From an archaeon (lineage in GTDB: Archaea > EX4484-52 > B79-G9): a stretch of DNA of 6,076 nucleotides. Where the stretch lies: contig WSZW01000073.1 in NCBI GenBank assembly GCA_013139905.1, forward strand, positions 1-6,076, read 5' to 3'. The notes below the pieces were generated by a model. It was not told where the DNA came from. It saw only the letters and a program-made list of their open reading frames with translations, and did not search any database. The number at the start of each line of letters is the position of its first letter. Within the stretch, counting starts at the first letter, position 1. The translations under genes and the position numbers were made by a program. Below are positions 1 to 5,644 of the stretch, piece after piece.

Positions 1-43
1 ATAATAACTAATAATAATGAAATATTAAAACATTTGTTTCAAG

Positions 44-69
44 AAAAAATTAGTCTCCCTTACTGAGAC
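44..69 (-). terminator. Hairpin plus T6 tract, intrinsic-terminator-like (minus strand)
   Basis: Read on the minus strand, GTCTC (69-65) pairs with GAGAC (57-53) across a 7-base loop. It is followed by TAA and then six T residues (49-44). This is the shape of an intrinsic terminator for leftward transcription. It lies about 210 bases past the thrS stop, so it would end a long thrS 3' UTR or a separate leftward RNA. The stem is only 5 bp, so chance is not excluded. Confidence 0.4.
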
Positions 70-77
70 ATAAAAGC

Positions 78-95
78 TTCACACTGTACAACCAT
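78..95 (+). repeat. Imperfect direct repeat, copy 1
   Basis: TTCACACTgtACAACCAT here recurs as TTCACACTACAACCAT at 247-262, differing only by a 2-base insertion. The two copies bracket about 150 bases of non-coding DNA. No function is evident. Confidence 0.5.
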
Positions 96-246
96 CTATT
101 ACAAAAAAAACTTTATATGTGTTTGTATAACGACATCTATATATTCTAATATCCATACTCAACAATATAAACACTACAAAATATCACAATAACCATACCA
201 CAAGACACTAAGATACAACTATATTGAGATATCAAGACATCTATCG

Positions 247-262
247 TTCACACTACAACCAT
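247..262 (+). repeat. Imperfect direct repeat, copy 2
   Basis: Second copy (16 bases) of the repeat at 78-95. It sits next to the A-rich (T-rich on minus) stretch that probably ends thrS transcription. A 9-base word GACATCTAT also occurs twice nearby, at 132-140 and 236-244. Confidence 0.5.
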
Positions 263-302
263 AAAAATAAGAACCAAGAGATTAAATCTTTCTTGATTTA
301 AT
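262..302 (-). terminator. Probable thrS terminator: inverted repeat over the stop codon and T-rich tract
   Basis: An 8-bp perfect inverted repeat (ATTAAATC at 281-288, GATTTAAT at 295-302, 6-base loop) covers the last thrS codons and the stop. Some 13 bases further downstream on the minus strand comes TTATTTTTAT (271-262). Archaeal termination relies mainly on T-rich tracts, so the tract is the likelier signal. The hairpin is AU-rich and may instead protect the mRNA 3' end. Confidence 0.45.
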
Positions 303-2195
303 TTCATCAGTTATATCTTCCAAAAACTTGCCAACATCAACGCCGTATGTCACTTTGCCTGCGCGCGTCCGGACAGTGACCGCATTCTTGTTAATTTCCT
401 TGTCACCCACGACAAGCATGTACGGGATCTTCTGAAGCTGAGCATCACGTATCTTGTACTCAACAGTTTCAGTCCTGAAATCCGCTTCAACACGCACGCC
501 TGCATCTAAAAGCTTATGCTTCACTTTCTCTGCATACTCTATATGCCTATCTGCAATTGTAATAAGCTTTACCTGCACAGGCGCAAGCCATGTAGGAAAT
601 GCCCCTGCAAAATGCTCCACCAAAATACCTATAAATCTCTCGAAACTTCCGAAAATAACCCGATGTATCATAACTGGCCTGTGCAACTTATTGTCTTCGC
701 CGGTATATTTCAGATCAAACCTTTCAGGCATCAAAAAATCAAGCTGTATTGTTGCGCACTGCCACGTCCTTCCGATACAATCTTTTATGTGAAAATCTAT
801 TTTTGGTCCATAAAAAGCGCCATCACCCTCGTTTACAACATATTTCATCTTGCTTTCTTCAAGAGCATTTTTAAGAGACTCTGTTGCCTTATCCCATATT
901 TCATCAGAACCCATGGCCTTTTCCGGCTTTGTCGAAAGCTCAACATGGTATTCAAAACCGAACACTTTGTAAATCTTGTCTATAAGCGCCATCACATTTT
1001 TTATTTCATCTTTTATCTGGCCTTCAGTCATGAACACATGAGCATCATCCTGCGTAAATCTCCTGACGCGCATAAGTCCATGAAGCACACCGGAAAGCTC
1101 ATGCCGATGAACCATACCAAGCTCTGCAACACGCATTGGAAATTCCTTATAACTATGTTTCTTTGATTTATAGACAATCATGCCTCCAGGACAGTTCATT
1201 GGTTTTATAGCATAGTCATTGCCGTCTATCTGCGTAAAGTACATATTGTCTTTATAATGATCCCAGTGCCCTGACTGGAGCCAAAGATCTTTCTTAAGTA
1301 TTATCGGCGTGCTTATCTCTACATATCCTGCTTTCTTGTGCTCCTCACGCCAGAAGCCCTCAAGAACGTTCCAAATCACCATTCCTTTCGGATGAAAAAA
1401 TGGGAATCCCGACCCCTCATCATGGAACGAATACAACTCAAGCTGCGTGCCTAATTTTCTGTGATCTCTCTTTTCTGCTTCTTCAAGCATAGTAATATAG
1501 GATGAAAGCTCTTTTTTATTCAGGAACGAAATCCCGTATATTCTGGAAAGCATCTTGTTTTTCGCATTCCCCCGCCAGTATGCGCCGGATACTTTCATAA
1601 GCTTTACGGCCTTTAAAAATCCTGTTGACGGCATATGTGGCCCGCGGCAAAGATCTATAAAACTTCCGTTTTTGTAAAATGATATCTCTTCACCTTCTTT
1701 TAATTCAGATATTAATTCCTGTTTATATACATTCCCCTCTTTTTTGAAATGCGCCAAAGCATCTTTCTTGCTCATTACTATGCGCAAAAAAGGTTCGTCT
1801 TTTTTTATTATCTCTTTCATTTTAGCTTCTATTTTCTCAAGAGCTTCAGGAGAAAACTGCTTTTTAACATCAAAATCATAATAAAATCCGTCCTCTATTG
1901 CAGGACCTATAGTTGGTTTTGCATCAGAGAAAATATCAATTACCGCTTCTGCCAAAACATGTGCGCTCGAATGTCTGAGTATCTCAAGACCTTCTTTTGA
2001 CTTCAGCGTGATTATCTCAACAGCTGCATTTTTCTTAACAGGCGTAGCTAAATCAACAGGCACTCCGTCAATTTTTCCGGCAATAGCTGCCCGTCCAAGC
2101 CCATCCCCAATTAAATACGCAACATCTTTTATTGTCGTATTTTTAACCATTTTCTTTTTCGAACCGTCCGGAAGCGTTATAACTACATCACTCAT
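282..2195 (-). CDS. thrS: Threonyl-tRNA synthetase, bacterial-type
   Basis: Cytoplasmic class II aminoacyl-tRNA synthetase that charges tRNA-Thr with threonine using ATP and hydrolyses mischarged Ser-tRNA. From the ATG at 2195 it is 637 residues, the usual bacterial length. Visible order: TGS domain (about 1-62), editing domain with H75-SSA-H79 and C183-RGP-H187, class II core (about 240-535), and anticodon-binding domain (about 536-637, with IPYMLVVGDKE). The zinc ligands C335 (MNCPGG), H386 (TQDDAH) and H511 (MIHR), motif 2 HRHE (R364, E366) and motif 3 R520 all sit where the E. coli enzyme has them. Archaeal ThrRS normally has a different N-terminal editing domain (DTD-like), so this copy is bacterial in type. 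Sampled lines give 30-57% G+C, mostly above 45%, against about 25% in the adjacent cluster; this suggests horizontal acquisition. The start is set by the Shine-Dalgarno AGGTGAT just upstream; a GTG nine bases earlier lies inside that site. Confidence 0.97.
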   Translation of the reverse strand: MSDVVITLPDGSKKKMVKNTTIKDVAYLIGDGLGRAAIAGKIDGVPVDLATPVKKNAAVEIITLKSKEGLEILRHSSAHVLAEAVIDIFSDAKPTIGPAIEDGFYYDFDVKKQFSPEALEKIEAKMKEIIKKDEPFLRIVMSKKDALAHFKKEGNVYKQELISELKEGEEISFYKNGSFIDLCRGPHMPSTGFLKAVKLMKVSGAYWRGNAKNKMLSRIYGISFLNKKELSSYITMLEEAEKRDHRKLGTQLELYSFHDEGSGFPFFHPKGMVIWNVLEGFWREEHKKAGYVEISTPIILKKDLWLQSGHWDHYKDNMYFTQIDGNDYAIKPMNCPGGMIVYKSKKHSYKEFPMRVAELGMVHRHELSGVLHGLMRVRRFTQDDAHVFMTEGQIKDEIKNVMALIDKIYKVFGFEYHVELSTKPEKAMGSDEIWDKATESLKNALEESKMKYVVNEGDGAFYGPKIDFHIKDCIGRTWQCATIQLDFLMPERFDLKYTGEDNKLHRPVMIHRVIFGSFERFIGILVEHFAGAFPTWLAPVQVKLITIADRHIEYAEKVKHKLLDAGVRVEADFRTETVEYKIRDAQLQKIPYMLVVGDKEINKNAVTVRTRAGKVTYGVDVGKFLEDITDEIKSRKI

Positions 2196-2199
2196 CAAA

Positions 2200-2206
2200 A
2201 TCACCT
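2200..2206 (-). promoter_or_regulatory. thrS ribosome binding site (decides the start)
   Basis: AGGTGAT on the minus strand matches the complement of the archaeal 16S rRNA 3' end and lies 4 bases before ATG 2195-2193. The in-frame GTG at 2204-2202 is part of this site, so it is unlikely to be the real start. Confidence 0.75.
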
Positions 2207-2237
2207 AAAATATATTTACTATTATTATTACTACAAC

Positions 2238-2249
2238 TTAAAAAATAAT
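2238..2249 (-). promoter_or_regulatory. Possible TATA box for thrS
   Basis: ATTATTTTTTAA on the minus strand would place transcription start near 2215-2218. That leaves a leader of about 20 bases holding the Shine-Dalgarno site. The whole intergenic region is AT-rich, so the match is weak evidence. Confidence 0.3.
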
Positions 2250-2300
2250 CAGAAATTAATTGGCACATATCACAAACTAAAAAAAACAAACATTCAATTT

Positions 2301-2359
2301 TACCGTACTGTAAGACATCCACCCATACCAATCGTACAATTATTAAACCTGAAGGTTTA
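2301..2359. promoter_or_regulatory. Cluster of three short palindromes upstream of the four-gene cluster
   Basis: TACcGTACtGTA (2301-2312) and AATcGTACaATT (2330-2341) are imperfect 12-bp palindromes sharing an nGTACn core, with centres 29 bp apart. TAAACCT-GA-AGGTTTA (2344-2359) is a perfect 7+7 inverted repeat that runs into the TATA box. This is a plausible operator region for a dimeric regulator controlling the plus-strand cluster and perhaps thrS. No regulator gene is in the window. Confidence 0.35.
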
Positions 2360-2367
2360 TAAATATT
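2354..2367 (+). promoter_or_regulatory. TATA-like promoter of the four-gene cluster
   Basis: GG followed by TTTATAAATATT resembles the BRE/TATA arrangement in front of the tRNA gene in this window (AAAGG then TTTTTATAA). Usual spacing would put the start of transcription near 2382-2387, at or just after the chosen ATG, implying a leaderless mRNA. An alternative box, AATTATTAAA (2338-2347), would give a start near 2370 and a leader of about 12 bases. Confidence 0.5.
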
Positions 2368-2381
2368 ATGTGATGATTAAT

Positions 2382-3002
2382 ATGCTAAAAAAATACGCAC
2401 CAAAATTTTCAAAAAACATAAAATCCTTTTTAGGACGTATATTTTCTAAAATTCCAATATCCCCAAACTCATGGACTTTTCTGTCATTACTTTTTGCTAT
2501 TTTCGGTTTTTATGCACTTTATTCAAAAAATCTTTTAGTCGGTATAATTCTTTTTTCAATTTCAGGACTAATAGATGCCATAGACGGAGCAGTTGCACAA
2601 CATCAAAACAAAAAAACACATCTAGGAGCATACTTAGACGGCATAATAGACCGTATTGTCGAAGCATTGCTATTAATAGGTCTTATGTTTTTCGAAATCC
2701 CTGAATTTTACATCCCCGGATATATATGGCTCACATTGCTTTTATTTTTCGGAAGTGCAATGACCTCATTTGCAAAAGCATATGCAGACCATCAAAAAGT
2801 TATACCGACAATTAAAATCGAAAAAATGGATGGTCTTCTTGAACGCGCAGAAAGAATCATACTAATAATTACAGGCATGATATTTGGATACATAAAAACA
2901 CCGGAATACATAACATATTTTATCATAATTGCAGTAATTCTATCAATCATAACATTCACACAACGTATAAACTACACAATAAAAAACGCAAATAGAGGAT
3001 AA
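2382..3002 (+). CDS. CDP-alcohol phosphatidyltransferase family membrane enzyme
   Basis: Integral membrane enzyme that transfers a phospho-lipid group from a CDP-activated lipid (CDP-archaeol in archaea) to a polar alcohol, releasing CMP. The protein has 206 residues from ATG 2382, typical for the family. The signature DxxDGxxA(R)x8GxxxDxxxD is seen as D65-AI-D68-G69-AVA-Q73, then G82, D86 and D90; the usual Arg is Gln here. About six hydrophobic segments are visible (near 31-48, 51-66, 91-105, 113-130, 157-171, 177-193), and ERAER (155-159) before the fifth matches related archaeal sequences. Candidates are archaetidylinositol-phosphate or archaetidylglycerol-phosphate synthase; the sequence does not decide the acceptor. 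ATG 2382 is preferred because family members start shortly before a SPN motif and because GTGAT at 2370-2374 could act as a weak Shine-Dalgarno; GTG 2370 and ATG 2373 are alternatives. It is followed after 2 bases by the HAD gene. Confidence 0.88.
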   Translation: MLKKYAPKFSKNIKSFLGRIFSKIPISPNSWTFLSLLFAIFGFYALYSKNLLVGIILFSISGLIDAIDGAVAQHQNKKTHLGAYLDGIIDRIVEALLLIGLMFFEIPEFYIPGYIWLTLLLFFGSAMTSFAKAYADHQKVIPTIKIEKMDGLLERAERIILIITGMIFGYIKTPEYITYFIIIAVILSIITFTQRINYTIKNANRG

Positions 3003-3004
3003 CA

Positions 3005-3682
3005 ATGACAAAAAAACTAATAATTTTTGATTTTGACGGCGTTATAGTCACAGGCACAAATAAACGATACATTCAATGTTATCTATCTTCAATGGAATAC
3101 GCAAAAGCAATAACAAAAGCACAAGAACCAACTGCAAAAAAGAAAATACTTGAACATTGGGGTCAAATATACCAAAAAGAAATAAACAGTGTAGTAACAG
3201 ACCCAATAAAACAAAAAGAAACATACCAAAAATTCATAAAATTATTACACACCAATAAATTCGAATCCGCGATAAAAAAAGCCCCCCACATAGATGCATG
3301 TCTTGATTACTTAAACGAAAACAAATTCACACCCGTAATCTCAAGCGGTTCAGAAAAAACCACACTAACACACATTTCAAATCTCTGCAACATAAATCTT
3401 GAAAAATTCAAAGACATACAAACCGGAGATATGTATACAGAAAAATATCAAAAACCAAACCCTAAAATGATTCTAGACCAAATAAAAAAATTCAACACCA
3501 CACCAAAAAATACAATATATATCGGCGATGCAATAGGAGATATTAAAATGGCGAATGCCGCCAAAGTAACATCTGTTACCGTACTTACCGGGCTTTTAAC
3601 AAAAAAAGAAGCCGTAGCAGAAAACCCCGAGTTCATAATAAATAATTTAAAAGAATTAAAAGAGGTTTTAACATGCATGTAA
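3005..3682 (+). CDS. HAD-superfamily hydrolase (phosphatase)
   Basis: Soluble haloacid dehalogenase-superfamily phosphohydrolase of 225 residues, resembling the phosphoglycolate-phosphatase-like group. All four motifs are visible: motif I F8-D9-F-D11-G-V (nucleophile D9, acid D11), motif II at S113/S114 (VISSG), motif III K150 (QKPNP), and motif IV G174-D175-AIG-D179. The helical stretch between motifs I and II (about 18-95) is the cap that selects the substrate. AGAGG at 2994-2998 gives a ribosome binding site 6 bases before the start. The stop of the previous gene is 2 bases upstream and the next gene begins inside this one's last codons, so it is almost certainly cotranscribed. Its position right after a CDP-alcohol phosphatidyltransferase suggests, as inference, that it removes the phosphate from that enzyme's lipid-phosphate product. 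A soluble small-molecule substrate such as phosphoglycolate or a nucleotide is equally compatible with the sequence. Confidence 0.9.
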   Translation: MTKKLIIFDFDGVIVTGTNKRYIQCYLSSMEYAKAITKAQEPTAKKKILEHWGQIYQKEINSVVTDPIKQKETYQKFIKLLHTNKFESAIKKAPHIDACLDYLNENKFTPVISSGSEKTTLTHISNLCNINLEKFKDIQTGDMYTEKYQKPNPKMILDQIKKFNTTPKNTIYIGDAIGDIKMANAAKVTSVTVLTGLLTKKEAVAENPEFIINNLKELKEVLTCM

Positions 3683-4848
3683 TTAAAGACCCAATTCACA
3701 AAGACATAACAATTAGTAATTTCGAAATGAGTATCATCGACACCAACGAAATGCAAAGATTAAGAAATATAAAACAATTAGGACCTACCTCTTTAGTATA
3801 CCCATCAGCAGTACACACCAGATTCGAACATTCAATTGGTGTTATGCACATCGCAGAAAAAATAGCACAAGCCATTAAATTAAATAACCAAACAACAAAA
3901 GAACTAAAAATAGCAGCACTTATGCACGACATAGGTCATCTACCATATTCTCACATAAATAGAATAGAAAACATGAATTTAAAAGCAACCAAAAAAGACC
4001 ACATGGACATCGGAATAGATAAAATAAAAACAAACTACAGTTCCCTTTTAGAAAAACACAACATAAACACAAATAACGTCTGCAATCTAATCAAAGGCAA
4101 AGATCCTATAGGTGCAATACTCTCATCCGGAATAGACATAGATAAAATGGATTATCTTGTAAGAGATGCATACTTCACAGGAACCGCTTATGGCACAATT
4201 GACTTAAGCAGATTAATATCTACCGCCACATACAACAAAAAAACATTCGGATTTTTATCAAAAGGCATCAAAAACGTAGAATCCGTCGTAATATCCAGAT
4301 ACCTAATGTTCTCCGCAGTTTACCAACATGACGTAATTGAAATCGCAATGGAAATGCTAGGACGAAGCGTTCAAAATCTATGCGATAACAAAATACTAAA
4401 CCTAAACGACCTTAAAAACATGGACGATGCAGACCTAATAACACTTATAAGACGAAACAAAGAAAAACTAGGCATACTTATAGACCAAAGAAAAATACTA
4501 AAATCAATAAACAACATACATGAAAACGAACTAGACAATAAAACAAAAGAAAATTGTATCAAATTAAGCAAAAATCCAACATTGTTAAAAGAAACTGAAA
4601 AATTAATTGCAAAAGAATTAAAACTAAAAAATGACGAATTTTTAATACGAATAAGATCATTTCCAAAAAGTATAGAAAACACACAAATCTATGAAAATAA
4701 CAACTTTGTAGAACTTAAAAGCATAAGTCCGCTAACAAAAACCCTGGAAAAAGAAAGCAAACAAGAATGGAAAATAATGCTAATATCAAAAGAAAACAAA
4801 AAAAGTTTAGGTTTAAAAGCAAAAAAACTATTCTTAAAAAACATATAA
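3673..4848 (+). CDS. SAMHD1-like HD-domain phosphohydrolase (COG1078 type), probable dNTPase
   Basis: Probable dNTP triphosphohydrolase, cutting dNTP to deoxynucleoside and triphosphate; 391 residues. The N-terminal half closely follows SAMHD1. RLRNIKQLG (29-37) and HTRFEHSIG (48-56) contain R50 and H53; MHDIGHLPYSH (84-94) gives H85, D86, H89, H94; GIDIDKMDYLVRD (153-165) gives D157, K158, Y161, D165; R209 and YQH (217-219) follow. By spacing these match SAMHD1 R164, H167, H206/D207, H210, H215, D311, K312, Y315, D319, R366 and Y374-Q375, so metal and dNTP-binding positions are intact. The C-terminal part (about 240-391) is Lys-rich and less recognisable. The start overlaps the end of the HAD gene (ATGCATGTAA), with AGAGGT at 3661-3666 as ribosome binding site. 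Oligomerisation and allosteric nucleotide control, known in the family, cannot be read here. Substrate is inferred from residue conservation only. Confidence 0.88.
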   Translation: MHVIKDPIHKDITISNFEMSIIDTNEMQRLRNIKQLGPTSLVYPSAVHTRFEHSIGVMHIAEKIAQAIKLNNQTTKELKIAALMHDIGHLPYSHINRIENMNLKATKKDHMDIGIDKIKTNYSSLLEKHNINTNNVCNLIKGKDPIGAILSSGIDIDKMDYLVRDAYFTGTAYGTIDLSRLISTATYNKKTFGFLSKGIKNVESVVISRYLMFSAVYQHDVIEIAMEMLGRSVQNLCDNKILNLNDLKNMDDADLITLIRRNKEKLGILIDQRKILKSINNIHENELDNKTKENCIKLSKNPTLLKETEKLIAKELKLKNDEFLIRIRSFPKSIENTQIYENNNFVELKSISPLTKTLEKESKQEWKIMLISKENKKSLGLKAKKLFLKNI

Positions 4849-4866
4849 CATCATCAAAAAACAAAA

Positions 4867-4881
4867 AAAGGAATAATCCTT
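4867..4881 (+). promoter_or_regulatory. Small hairpin over the ribosome binding site of the second HD gene
   Basis: AAGGA (4868-4872) is both the only Shine-Dalgarno-like sequence before ATG 4882 and one arm of a perfect 5-bp inverted repeat with TCCTT (4877-4881), loop ATAA. Folding would hide the ribosome binding site. With two G-C pairs the hairpin is weak; it may only lower expression. Confidence 0.35.
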
Positions 4882-5451
4882 ATGAATAAAGAACAAATAA
4901 CCAAAAAAACAGAAGAATTCATGATTCACAACATCCCAAACTCAAGAATCTCTAAAGATAATAATAACACATACTACCTAAAACACATAAAAGGAGCACG
5001 AAAATACGCTAAAAAACTCGCAAAAACATACAATGTAGATAAATTCATTGTAGATATGGCAGCAATATTACACGACATTGCTGCTGATGTTGGCGAAAAT
5101 CATGCCGAAAAAAGCGCAAAAATAGCCAATATATTTTTAACAAACATAAATCTAGAAAAAACAACAAAAGAAAAAATTATTAACTGCATAAAAAGCCATT
5201 CAATGGGCGCAAAAACAGATACAATAGAACAACAAATTTTGCAGGATGCAGACGGTCTCATATTTATTGAAGATACATACAAATTTTATTTTGAAGTAAA
5301 ACAACAAAAAAATACAAATTCAAAAGCAAAAAAATTAACAGAAGAAAAAATAACAGGTATGCTAAACAAAATAAAAACCGAAGAAGGAATAAAATTATCA
5401 AAAAAACTAATCGATAAATCATCAACAAACATAAAACACAACATTCAATAA
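4882..5451 (+). CDS. HD-domain hydrolase of unknown substrate
   Basis: Soluble metal-dependent phosphohydrolase of the HD superfamily, 189 residues. The metal-ligand pattern is complete: H35 (YYLKHIKGARKYAKKLA), H64-D65 (AAILHDIA), H74 (GENHAEKSA), H106 (IKSHSM) and D122 in LQDADGL. The H...HD...H...D order with ENHAEKSA resembles small stand-alone HD hydrolases related to YedJ/HDIG proteins and is unlike the SAMHD1-type layout of the gene before it, so the two are not recent duplicates. Residues 133-189 are Lys-rich, mostly helical and low in complexity. The gene starts 33 bases after the previous stop with a weak ribosome binding site and is probably the last of the cluster. The substrate may be a nucleotide or other phosphate ester; nothing in the sequence decides this. 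Confidence 0.85.
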   Translation: MNKEQITKKTEEFMIHNIPNSRISKDNNNTYYLKHIKGARKYAKKLAKTYNVDKFIVDMAAILHDIAADVGENHAEKSAKIANIFLTNINLEKTTKEKIINCIKSHSMGAKTDTIEQQILQDADGLIFIEDTYKFYFEVKQQKNTNSKAKKLTEEKITGMLNKIKTEEGIKLSKKLIDKSSTNIKHNIQ

Positions 5452-5471
5452 CAACAAACCAAAAAACAAAA

Positions 5472-5487
5472 CAAAGGTTTTTATAAT
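5472..5487 (+). promoter_or_regulatory. BRE/TATA promoter of tRNA-Gln
   Basis: CAAAGG followed by TTTTTATAAT (5478-5487) is a good archaeal BRE plus TATA box. A start of transcription about 26 bases past its centre falls near 5509, just 3 bases before the mature tRNA 5' end. The T-run may also serve to end transcription of the preceding gene cluster. Confidence 0.7.
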
Positions 5488-5511
5488 TCACGCATAAAAT
5501 TGTAGCGTTAC

Positions 5512-5583
5512 AGCCCTGTAGTGTAGCGGTAATCATTCCGGCCTTTGAAGCCGGAGACCCAGGTTCGAGTCCTGGCAGGGCTA
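5512..5583 (+). tRNA. tRNA-Gln (anticodon UUG)
   Basis: Full cloverleaf of 72 bases with discriminator A5583 and no encoded CCA. The acceptor stem AGCCCTG/CAGGGCT forms 7 perfect pairs including A1-U72. The anticodon stem is CCGGC/GCCGG (5538-5542, 5550-5554) with loop CTTTGAA, anticodon TTG at 5545-5547. The T arm is CCAGG-TTCGAGT-CCTGG (5559-5575). A1-U72 and GTGTAGCGG in the D arm are typical of archaeal tRNA-Gln, which in archaea is normally charged with glutamate and then amidated by GatDE. No intron is present. Confidence 0.97.
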
Positions 5584-5618
5584 TTATTTAATACCATAAA
5601 AATATATAGTCATCCATA

Positions 5619-5640
5619 TTTTTTAATTCTACTGTTTTTT
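5619..5640 (+). terminator. Two T6 tracts ending tRNA-Gln transcription
   Basis: Runs of six T at 5619-5624 and 5635-5640 follow the tRNA by 36 and 52 bases. T-rich tracts without a strong hairpin are the usual archaeal terminator. Confidence 0.6.
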
Positions 5641-5644
5641 GCAA

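Larger units (their letters stand above)
1..281. other. AT-rich intergenic region downstream of thrS
   Basis: No ORF of convincing length or composition is present on either strand. G+C is about 27% by hand count, and the plus strand is poor in G (about 21 G against 54 C). The region holds a hairpin followed by a T-tract on the minus strand, a small imperfect direct repeat, and the T-rich 3' flank of thrS. A short RNA on the minus strand between the two terminator-like elements is possible, but I see no clear promoter or conserved RNA fold for one. Confidence 0.6.

Noticed and set aside
1..281. CRISPR-like or tandem repeat array in the AT-rich start of the window
   Set aside because: Only one imperfect two-copy repeat and a 9-base word occur; there is no regular spacing or repeated unit.
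516..1166. Long plus-strand frame (216 aa) opposite thrS
   Set aside because: Lies wholly within thrS, has no family features or ribosome binding site, and its Cys/His/Phe-rich composition is that of an antisense shadow.
2370..2381. GTG 2370 or ATG 2373 as start of the CDP-alcohol phosphatidyltransferase
   Set aside because: Possible, but ATG 2382 fits the usual N-terminus better and has GTGAT upstream; the TATA box at 2356 also makes earlier starts unlikely.
3448..3756. Minus-strand 102-aa frame over the HAD/HD junction
   Set aside because: Antisense to two well-supported genes and without recognisable motifs.
5264..5536. Minus-strand 90-aa frame rich in Leu, Phe and Val
   Set aside because: Antisense of the Lys/Asn-rich end of the second HD gene and running into the tRNA; the hydrophobic look comes from A-rich codons read backwards.
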